Below, in pieces: positions 1-8,800 of a DNA stretch of 10,527 nt. The position numbers and the translations under genes were made by a program. Position 1 is the stretch's first letter. Every line of letters begins with the position of its first letter. The DNA is taken from contig JAAMXY010000238.1 in NCBI GenBank assembly GCA_019677205.1, forward strand, positions 1 to 10,527, written 5' to 3'. Below the pieces are notes generated by a model. The model was not told where the DNA came from. It made no database searches and saw only the letters and a list, made by a program, of their open reading frames with translations. Source of the DNA: Pinguiococcus pyrenoidosus. Taxonomy: Eukaryota > Sar > Pinguiophyceae > Pinguiochrysidales > Pinguiochrysidaceae.

Positions 1-531
1 TGTCGTCGCAACCGTCATCTCCGCGCGCCGGAAGTCGCCGGAAAATCTCCGGCCGTCGCGCGCCGCCTCAGGTGGAAGCCTCGCCGCCTCCGGTACGTTC
101 GGAAGGCGCCAGTACTTTCGCGCAGGCCTCGGCACGCGAGAAGAGAAGCCTTCCGGGACGCCACATGCGGCGCTGCGCGCGGATATCCGAAGAAGAACAC
201 GAGCGACAGGATGTGGGTGAAACGGGGCGAAAGAGCGAACGAAGATGTCAAGACCGAATTGCGACCGAAGTCCTCCTCCGCTTTTGAATGCGCTGCTCCT
301 CAGCCTGTGCCCGTACCTTCGGAGGAGTGCGTCGGCTGCTGAGCACCCGAAGCGCGCGTTTGTGTGCGCTCTCTCCCAGTAGCTGTGTAGTGTGGCGGGC
401 CAAGAAGACGGAGGGCGAAGAAGACGGAGGGCCAAGAAGACGGAGGGCGGAGTGTTGGGGCCTCATTCCATCCCGATGGCCGAGCCGAGCGGCTTTCGAC
501 TGACGAAAACCGTGCTTGTGTCCTTCTGTAG
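1..531. other. 5' flank of the FHA-PP2C gene, no resolved gene
   Basis: No protein could be supported here on either strand. The plus frame beginning at base 2 is open to about 208 without a start and could be the tail of an upstream gene, but it shows no motif. A short frame from an ATG at 211 runs to a stop at 340-342 and has a fairly coding-like composition. It is the best candidate for an upstream exon of the next gene, but joining it to 532 would need an intron of about 200-225 nt, well above the 58-108 nt seen elsewhere in the window. A small inverted repeat (GCCGGA, 5 nt loop, TCCGGC) lies at 37-53. The region probably holds the promoter and 5' UTR of the FHA-PP2C gene. Confidence 0.5.
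399..446. repeat. Tandem repeat, three copies of a 16 bp unit
   Basis: Three head-to-tail copies of GCCAAGAAGACGGAGG occupy 399-414, 415-430 and 431-446. The middle copy differs by one base (GCGAAG instead of GCCAAG). The unit is not a multiple of three, so each copy shifts frame, which argues against a coding repeat. It lies just upstream of the probable splice acceptor at 531, in 5' UTR, promoter or intron. Confidence 0.9.
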
Positions 532-3500
532 AGTCGGGAGGAAGCGGAGAACGCGGGCGTCGGAGGGTGGTTTCTCAACGCCTTGGGCCTCAGCGGCTTC
601 TTCGCCACGCCGGCGGTGACGATCGAGGAGCATCCGGACGCCGGCGAGGACCTCACGCACAAGGACGTGGCCGAGTTCAACCGTACGCTGACTCTGAAGC
701 GGGCCAGCGTGGAGCAGTTCCCGGACCCCAGCAGCTATGACGACGAGAGCAGCGAGGACGAGGACGGGTATCACACGCCCATGGACAACGGAAGCTCCTG
801 GGAGGTCATGATCGAGACGCACGATGCCAAGGATGCGCTGCAGGACAGCTCCGGAGACGAGATGGGCTCCCCCAAGCTGCAGGCGACGCCGCTCCTCACG
901 CCCATGGGCACGCGCGTGAAGCCGATCAAGAACGTCGATCCGCAGGCCATGTCGCTGGATGGGAACCGCGGAGTCAGCCTCCGCGACATGATCTACGACG
1001 AGGTGCATCGCCAAATGGACGATGAGACCACGGATCAGCAGCGCCGGGAGTCGGACGTCAGCACGATGAGCGTGGTCACGGCCGTGGCCAGCACCACGCA
1101 GATGCCCGGCCCGGAGGTGGCGACCTCGCCGGACGCCAAGATGCTGAGCGGCACGCGCAAGCCCTTGTCGCGGCGCCGCAAGGGCGCGAGGGACCAGGAG
1201 GCCGATCCGAAGGGCCTCGGCGCGCCGTCCTCGTCGCGGCGGCAGCTCAAGTCCAGGCGGGAGAGCAAGAAGGAGAAGCCGCAGCGGAACGTGCTCGGCA
1301 ACAAGAACCCGCTCGGCAACGTCCTCGAGTGGGCGAACACCATCCACAGGAACAGCTTCGTCGAGGTCTTCCGCAAGGCGACCAAGAGCACGAAGGCAGA
1401 CGTCCGAAGCGACGACGAGGCGACCTCCATCGAGACGCTCTCCCGCCAGGGCAGCGAGAACTCGCTGCAGCCCACCTTGACGGCGGGCATGGTGCTCAGC
1501 CTGAACACGCCGGAAGTCCTCAGCGCGGACGAGCGGACGGAGAACTTCCGCCGCGAGAGCTCCCTGACGCAGTTCTGGCTGAAGATGCGGCCGCTCCAGC
1601 CGCCGGGGGAGCGCAAGCAGGCGCCCTCCGACCCGAAGCACGCCAAGGGCTTCTCCATCGAGCTCACCGGGGCGAGCATCGGCGTGGCCAGCGAAGTCGT
1701 GGATGCCGACGTCGCGACAGAGCTGTCCGTGTCCGCCTTCGGGCTGCGCGGGGACGGCGAGCCGGCTCCGAGCGCCTTCGAGATGTGCACCCTCAAGAAG
1801 GTCCACGCCTACCTGGAGTTCGAGGCGCAGATGAACGCCTTCTTCCTCATTCCGAACCCGCCGTCGGACCCCAACGACTTTCCCCGGGTCGCCTTCCGCA
1901 TCGAGCCGGAGCGGCAGCACGCATGGGTCCTGGACGTGGGCTCGGTCTTCGGCGCAGGCAAGAGCATCTTCCTCGTGACGCGCTCCGAGGGCAACAACCT
2001 GCTCGTCCTCAAGGCCGTGTCCGGCCCCTGCGAGGGAAGCACCTACGAGATATCCGAGAAGACCTCCATCGGCCGATCGCAGCAGTGCGGAGTATCCATC
2101 ACGGACGACATCGAGCTGTCCCGCGTGCACTGCGAGATCGCGCCGTCGGTGTCGCTGCGGTCCCCGAAGGCGGGCGAGAAGGCGGAGCTGGAGCCGGCCT
2201 TCTGCCTCATGGACAAGAGCAGCACGAACGGCACCTTCCTGTACCTGGCGGGTCCCGCGCTGGGCCCCCGCCGCGTGAATCTTGCGGATCAGATCATCAT
2301 CGACAACACGGGTTTCACGGTGGAGCGTTTCGAGTTTGGCGTCGCCGAAGAGAAGGGCCGGCGGCGGACCATGGAAGACCGCTCGGTCATCGTCCAGGAC
2401 CTCTGTGTTCCCGGCCTTGACCTCGTCGATCTCTCCCCTCCGACCTTCGCCGGAGTGTTCGACGGCCATGGCGGCGCAGCGGTAAGTCTAAGTCTTGTCT
2501 GCTTGGCCAGCTCGCTCTTCGTCCTGTCGCACTTCGTTGGCTAATCGAACGTGCGGCGGTAGGCCTCCATGTGGCTCAAGGACAACTTGCACAACTTCCT
2601 GAGCTTCCGCCTCCGGGAGGCGGTGCCCAATCTGATCGCGGCGCGGCAAGTCGAGTTTGCCGAGGCCGACTCGGAGGACTTTGGGAGCCGCCGCGCCACG
2701 CTCTGCTCGGAGCCGGACGACTTTTTCGACAAGACCACCGAGGTCATTGTAAATCTTATGAAGGACGCCTATCTGGAGGCGGACAAGGCTCTTGTAGATC
2801 ACCTCAAGCAGGACGTCGGCTGGGATGCCACCGACGGGTCCACAGGTACTGCGAGCACCGGCCCCCTGCCCGCTTGAGGGCCTCCGCGGCTCGATCTGAT
2901 CTCCCGCTGTGTCCCAGGTGTCACGGCAATGATCTGTGGCAATCGGCTCTTCATTGCCAACGTTGGCGACTCCCGCGCGCTTCTGTGCCGCAACGGAGGC
3001 CTGGTTCTCGCGACCCGGGACCACAAGGCGTCGGATGAGGTGGAGAAGGAGCGTGTCCTCAAGACGGGAGGCGTGGTCATCAACGGTCGAGTCATGGGGC
3101 AGCTTGCTGTCAGCCGTGCTTTTGGTGACATCGAGTTCAAGGGGAGCGCGTGGAACAACGAGGACATGACGCGATCAGCAGGCAGGAGCGGCGCAAGGGA
3201 GAAGAACAAGAACAAAAAAGAGAAAAGCAAGCCACTTGCCGAAGAGCTTCCCCAGCTGATCAACGCGGAGCCGGATGTCTTCATGATGGACTTGACCCAC
3301 GAAGACAGTTTCATTCTGCTCGCCACTGACGGGCTTTTCGGTAAGCTCGGAGCTCCTCGACTGCATGAAGGAGGGAAGGCGTGCAGCTAACACCTCGGGT
3401 CCCGCAGACGAGATGAGCAACGAGGAGGTTTGCCGGAAGGTGATTCAGCACCTGGGCCAACATGGTGATCCGCAGCAGACTTGCCAATACCTGGCAAACG

Positions 3501-3673
3501 AAGCGATTCAGGAGAAGGTGCGTGCGAAGCCCCCGGCTGTGTGCCGCGTGCGCTTGCTTCGCTAACTTCCCGCCTCCACACAGGGGTCCATGGACAACGT
3601 GACGGTCATGATCATCGTGCTCAACCGGTGGTGGCGTGACAAGTCCGAGACGCAGAGCTCCTTCACTCTCTAA
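532..3673 (+). CDS. FHA domain-containing PP2C-type Ser/Thr protein phosphatase, five exons, start unresolved
   Basis: Proposed exons are 532-2481, 2563-2845, 2918-3340, 3408-3517 and 3584-3673 (951 residues, TAA stop). Introns are 81, 72, 67 and 66 nt, all GT...AG. Residues 1 to about 490 are polar, with a basic Ser/Arg/Lys patch near 1159-1290 that resembles a nuclear localisation signal. An FHA domain follows: IGRS at 2068, SRVH at 2119 and STNGTF at 2221 are its phosphothreonine-binding signature. The PP2C domain (about residues 605-945) keeps RRRTMED (2362), FDGHGG (2458), the GD motif in NVGDSRA, GRVMGQLAVSRAFGD, ATDGLF|D (3325) and SMDNVTV (3587). The metal-binding acidic residues are therefore present and the enzyme should be an active Mn/Mg phosphatase. 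The FHA domain probably recruits it to phosphorylated partners, as in plant KAPP. A Lys-rich insertion lies at 3196-3237. Base 532 follows an in-frame TAG that is also a good splice acceptor; the first in-frame ATG is only at 781, so an upstream exon is likely missing. Confidence 0.93.
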
Positions 3674-4193
3674 ATTCAAGAGCGGGTTTGGTCTGCGAAT
3701 AGCTAGCTAAGTACTCCGGTCCCCGCCGTTCGGAATAATTGTAGAGAGATTTCTTCTTTTGTAATGGTAGACACCTCGGAGGAGTTGCGCCTCAAACAGT
3801 CTGCTTCTTGTTGCTTTGTGGAATGATTATGTAAGGTGTTGCATCCCCCTTTGGTGCTCGTCGGTACTGTCAGCCGGTTTCACATGCATCGACGTGTCTG
3901 GCCCCATCCTCAGCCCGCCACAACCCGCCCCAACCCGCCCCAACACTCCCCAACCCTCCCAAAGATGATGGTGTGAAGGAAGCTTCCTTCCGGAGGCACC
4001 TCATAGACAAACTTGCGTTGCGTCGCGTGACGGTATGGCATCCCACTAGATGATTTGCACAGCGAAACTGTGCACGCTACTTCCGAGTCGTGGTGACACC
4101 CTTTCAGACACGCTGCAACCACCCAAAACAGACAAAATACTCTTCGACATCAAGGAGGCGTGGAAACCCCCCTCCCCCGACGGGCCTCGCCGG
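3674..4193. other. Convergent intergenic region with two 3' UTRs
   Basis: This region separates the stop codons of the FHA-PP2C gene (plus) and the sulfotransferase gene (minus). The first 200 bases are clearly more AT-rich than the coding sequence, as expected for a 3' UTR. TGTAA occurs at 3760-3764 and 3830-3834; this pentamer is the polyadenylation signal in green algae, but its role here is a guess. No AATAAA was seen. Bases 4000-4190 would hold the sulfotransferase 3' UTR and show no recognisable signal. No coding region is supported. Confidence 0.6.
3914..3960. repeat. C-rich decamer tandem repeat
   Basis: About four and a half copies of a 10 bp unit: CCCGCCACAA, CCCGCCCCAA, CCCGCCCCAA, CACTCCCCAA and then a decayed CCCTCCC. 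The two central copies are identical. The plus strand is almost free of G, so the minus strand carries regularly spaced G-runs. It lies between two convergent genes. Confidence 0.85.
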
Positions 4194-5477
4194 CTAGCTC
4201 CAATTCTCATCTTCTAGGTATCCCAGCTTCTTCATCGTGGCGAACGACTCGGCATTGAATACCTTGCGGGCCTAGGCAACGAGCACGACGGGTCAGAGCG
4301 AGCGATGCGCAACTCATCGCTTAGGCTTCGCAGCTCACCTCCTCGTCAATCTCTTCGGGGCTGCCCTCCTTTGCGAAGCATTCCCTCCAGGACCCGACCT
4401 TGCCCTTGCGCACGACTCTGAAGGACGGGTCCCGCTGGGAGTAGTGCTTGTCGAACAGCTTAAGGCCGCCGTCCTCTTCCGTTTCCCTCATGACCTCGTA
4501 GCCGGACTTCCTCACGGACTCCTTCAGGACGACCTCTGTCGCTCGCACCCCCAGGAACTTCATGATCCGCTTCAGCTCGCGAAGAGGATCCTCGTGCAGG
4601 TCCTCGTATCGGAGCCACAGAACCTCCGGCGCCTTCTGCTCGTCCGCCTCGGACTTCCCGCTTGCGGCAGACACCTCCGGCGTGGGAAAGTCTGAGTAGG
4701 AGCTGGCGTGCTTCGCCCAGCTGACCCCGGGGTACACCTCTGACTGCAGAAACTCCACAAAGGTGGCGTTGGCGCTCTCGTGGCCCAGCGTCTTCTGAAA
4801 ACTATAGTAGCTGCACATGACATCTCGCCCGTCCCTCACGAGGTAGATCACCCGTTTGAAGTGCGGAGGGCAGTTCGGGCACTGGCAGGCAAACTCCTCG
4901 ACGCCCGGTCCTGTCAGAAGGCGCGGAGAGAGAGGCAGCTTCAGCATGCCATCCGCGGGCTGAGGCCTCCGGTGGCACGCAACCACGTCGCTGGTGCGCG
5001 AAAAGGACATGCTTACCGATGCTGTCAAAGCACGGAGGCTCCGCTCCTGCAATGAGCGGCATGTGGCTCTTGTAGATCGGAGGCAGCTCCACCCTCTTGT
5101 GCAGGCGCATGAAGCCCTCCTGCTCGGCAGAGGGCTTGTCTTCCCCGACGTAGATCTTCCTATTCGGCCCGTACTCGAGGTCCGGGAACAGCTCCTCTAG
5201 GTTGTGGAAGTCGACCACCACCGCGTCCCCCACGGCGGCGTGCGCCAGCATAAAGCGGACCCAGAAGGAGCCGCTCCTAGGAAAGGACGCCAGCAGCACG
5301 TCGGAGCTCCTTGGAAGGCGCATCTGCTTGTCCAAGTACGCCCCCAGAGGGATGAGCGCGGCGACCAGCAGCGCCATCGCTACGGGAGACAGCAATTTGG
5401 TCAGCTTTTTGGGTCCCAATGAGCCTCCACAGATGTGACCCACCGAGGACGAAGAGATTCGACTTGTCCGCCAGCAT
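4194..5477 (-). CDS. Membrane-anchored sulfotransferase (Sulfotransferase_1 family), four exons
   Basis: Exons in transcript order are 5477-5444, 5379-5017, 4910-4339 and 4271-4194 (348 residues, TAG stop). Introns are 64, 106 and 67 nt with phases 1, 1 and 0. The enzyme would transfer sulfate from PAPS to a hydroxyl or amine. Evidence: 5'-phosphosulfate loop SFPRSGSFWVR (residues 43-53), KSH with the likely catalytic His117, 3'-phosphate-binding RVIYLVRDGRDVMCSYY (152-168, with Arg158 and Ser166) and the C-terminal RKGKVGSW (300-307). After a short MLADKS tail, residues 7-27 form an uninterrupted hydrophobic helix, suggesting a type II Golgi membrane protein with the catalytic domain in the lumen. 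This helix is complete only when the 34 nt first exon is used. An unusual CQCPNC cluster (141-146) precedes the 3'-phosphate site. Without removing the last intron translation would stop at 4321; the terminal exon adds 25 residues ending LEDENWS. The acceptor substrate cannot be told. Confidence 0.93.
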
Positions 5478-5825
5478 CGTGGCGCTTGGGGGGCCCAAAC
5501 CTTCGGCGTCAATCGCTAAAAGGGCAAAATTCTTCGACGCGCGCCCGCATGTCGTCCGTCTGCCGACTCCCCTTATTTTCGCGTGCCATAGCGACTGATT
5601 GCTGCTGTCAACAGCTCAACAAAGGACTCGATTGGTTGAAACTCCTTCCGTCTGTCCTGACGGAAACGATCTGAAGCTGTAGTAGAGCTCGTCGATTCAA
5701 ACTTCCCATCAAACCTGCGTTGCGTGTCAAGAACGCCGCAGAGTCCGGAGAGCGCCGCTGCCGCGCGCGCCTTCAGCGGACTTCTCCGCAGCCGCAAGCC
5801 GGCGCCAGGTACCCAGGCGAGGTAG
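5478..5825. promoter_or_regulatory. Divergent promoter region between the sulfotransferase and the JmjC/FN3/PA gene
   Basis: These 348 bases separate two divergent start codons and must hold both 5' UTRs and promoters unless undetected upstream exons exist. The central part (about 5570-5720) is more AT-rich than its surroundings. A CCAAT-type pentamer in reverse (ATTGG) lies at 5629-5633 and a perfect inverted repeat at 5646-5665. No TATA box is obvious. No coding sequence is supported here. Confidence 0.55.
5646..5665. repeat. Perfect 7 bp inverted repeat with 6 nt spacer
   Basis: TTCCGTC, spacer TGTCCT, GACGGAA. The arms are perfectly complementary. It lies near the middle of the divergent promoter region and could be a dimeric transcription-factor site or a small hairpin. 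A 7 bp dyad can arise by chance, so function is only a suggestion. Confidence 0.5.
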
Positions 5826-8800
5826 ATGCTCGATCCCAAGGTCTTGGCCCTCGGGGCCCTTGCCCTGGCGGCGCAGGCTTCGCTCGTTGCCGGCCTCATG
5901 GCCTCCGAGGCGCTGCAGATGGACGTGGAGGCGCTGTGGCGAGCGAGGGGAGCGCTGCAGGAGAACGTGACGCTGGCTGACGTGCAAAAGCTCTGCTCTG
6001 GAGCTGAAGGAGGTAGAAGCAGACGAGCTGAGAGCATGGAGGCGACGCCGCAGAGGACAAACTGCAGCAAAGTTCACTACGTGCTACATGCGCTTGCACT
6101 GGAACAGCAGATCCATCAGCTCGCAGAGGTGACAAGCTCGTACCATGTTCCGATTGTGTAGCAAGCAGCTTGCGTAACGATCCTGAATAGCAGGAGGCGA
6201 AAGAAGCGGTCATCACGCCTCTTCCAGTAGCGAAGGAGGTGGCTTTGCCGTATCAAGTATTTTTCTGGGACTATGCAGCTCAGGACGAGGTAAAGAGCAG
6301 CCAGACCCCTGCTCGTAGAGGCGCAAGACGTGTGGTTTTGTGCCACTGACATGCTGCATGCGACGTAGGGAGGTCTGATCGTTGCGGAGGCCTTTCAAGC
6401 TCCCGAAGCCGCGGCAGCTGCGAACATGGCGGCTACATGCGCCACTGTCCCGGACTGCGATCTCGTCGCGGAGCTCATCCACGTACCCAAATACATCACG
6501 AACAACCTCCTGGCTCAGCTCGAGGCGTCAAAGGTGCCGGCGTCGCTCCATCCACGACTGGTGACCTTCGACAATCGCCAGGTCCATGCGCTCCATTGCC
6601 CGGCGCGAGCGCACCCCTTCCTCCTGGCCCTTCACGGTGGACTCAGTGTCCGCGTCTTCAGCGCGATTGATTGGGCGGTGCTGGCCTCCGCTTTCGACGA
6701 CAAGGTCACTAGCATGCATCTACCACACGAGCTCGACTTCGAGGCTGACGAAGCGTGGGGCCGAGAGGACGTATCCCATTCGCACGGCGCGCTTCGGCCG
6801 GGATCCTTGGCCTTTGCTGCGGCCGGCTCGGTAATTCTCGCCAAGGTATCCGCAGCGTGCTCAGAGCAACAGTCACGAAACCAATCCTGGTCGAGCCGCT
6901 CAACGCTTATCATTACCGTCGCTAGGTCGAAGATCCTCGAGCGGAGATCGGTGAAGGGAATGCTGACGCCGTCGAGGACGTCGCTGCGGCGATTGCGATG
7001 TTCGTCTGTGTCATTGATGCGAGCAACTACGTTCGAGCTCTCGAAGAGGTAAGGCCCTTGTGGGCGCCTTGTCAAGGATTCCGCCTCGGGGGCTCGGGCA
7101 CTGATGGCGTTCGTCGCAGCTTCGGTGGTATGCAAAGGGCTTCCCAGCCGAGTGGGCTGGCCTCGGGCGGCTCCTCTTGAACGCCAACCTGGCCACGAAG
7201 AAGAGTCCGGCGTCCGCGATGTGGTCCCAGTATGTCACTTCCGCTGTGCCTGAGCGATCAGAGGACAGCGCCGGCGCTTCATCAACCTCGGAGAGAAAGC
7301 GTGCAAGAGGTGAGGCCGTCGATCTGCGGAAAGGCTACCCAGTGCACTTCGCCGCACATGGCCAACCTTTGCCACTCTCGCAAGGAGCAAACTTTGCCAA
7401 ATGGCAGGAAGAGAAGCACTGGCAGGCGAAGATCCGCGAGCACACCTTGCCGCGTCTGCAGCGTCCACGAATCGTGAGCGTCTCTCGCAACGAAGTGGAG
7501 CTCGAGTGGGACTGCGACTACCGGTTCGTCCAACGAGTACAGACCGCCTGTCATGCATGTCCTGACGCTTCTGGCACCAAGGCGTCCCATCGAGAGAGAC
7601 ATCACCAGCATCGGCTTCAACATCACATACCAGAGAGTGTCATCGAAGGGCGTCGGCTTCAGAGAAGTCCCGTTCGACGCTGTCACATCTCGACCGATTT
7701 TCTTGGATCCCGTGGTACGAATGCATGGCTCCGCACTCGTGTCAAAGAGGCCTTATGCAAAGAGGCAACAGCAACATTGACGACAACATGAAGAACAGCA
7801 TTAATAACACCAACAACATTAGGGTTTGAGTCTTGGCATCGACGCGAGAGTGCTGGCGACGACGCTTGCCGATCTGGAGGTACGAAAAGAAGCTCCGAAT
7901 CTCGTTGAAGGTCTTGTGCTTCAACGGGCCTTTTGGCGCAGGCAGACACAGAGTATACATTTGCCATCGGCATCTACTACGGAGAGGCCAGAGGACGCAT
8001 GAGCCCGCCCTCTGCACCAGCCAGGACGCTACCTCTCACCATACCTGGTGGCTTCGGCGATCGGCCCTCTGCTCAGGTGCGCCTGTGGGACCTCGCTGAA
8101 GCGCCGCGAGGCATCGTCCGATATACCCCAACACTTGGTACAGATCGTGGACGATCACAGTGTCGCCCTGTATTGGTCTCCACCGACGGACAACGGTGGG
8201 CAGGGTGTCAGCCACTACGAGATCGAACGCCGCCATCAATTCAACGAGGTTTGGCGCCGTGATACCAAGGAGTGCGTTTGCGAGGATGTCGCAAAGCTCA
8301 CGCCTTCGCGACGCAGGTGGACCACGCCCGCGGCGCCTGGGTGAATGTCGGGACGGTGCAGGCCTTGGATGCATCCGACGACGGCGGCAGCGGCGGCGGC
8401 GCCGGCGCTCGCGCCTTGAAGGCTACCGTTGAGCATCTCTTGCCAGACTCGAACTATGCGTTCAGGTAGGATCCATCCTCTCGCCACTGTCGCTATGAAT
8501 AAGAAAGCCGCCGTGCTGCTGCTGCTACTGCTGCTGCTGAGATCTCAACTTGCCTCTTGCATTCTGTAGAATGGCGGCAGTCAATGCAAAGGGCAGGGGA
8601 CCTTGGAGCAAGCCCACGGCGACCGTGTTCCTAACGCGCTCGGAAGCGAAGCCCTCGCTTGGGCGGTCCACCTTGCACGGTCACGGCAGCGCCGCGCACC
8701 GAATCCATGAGGTGCACAAGCAGGGCAACATGACGACGGCAGGGAAGACAGGACCCGTCGTGACCCTGGTGGATCATGAAAGCAAAGTCTTAGTGGAAGG

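Noticed and set aside
1329-2420. A 363-codon plus-strand frame overlapping the phosphatase
   Set aside because: A +2 shifted shadow of the same exon; Arg/Gly/Pro-rich and without motifs.
463-2469. A 668-codon open frame on the minus strand antisense to the phosphatase
   Set aside because: Its product is rich in Arg, Leu, Gly and His with no motif, as expected for the complement of a GC-rich coding exon, while the plus strand shows clear FHA and PP2C signatures.
4802-5512. Single-exon reading of the sulfotransferase N-terminal half
   Set aside because: It starts at TTG, runs through two introns, loses the family motifs after 5017 and lacks the 3'-phosphate site.
8048-8344. Reading the second FN3 domain directly on from 8048 without splicing
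   Set aside because: The upstream part (8048-8143) is better explained as the end of one exon plus a 67 nt intron (8077-8143), which restores phase with the first FN3 exon.
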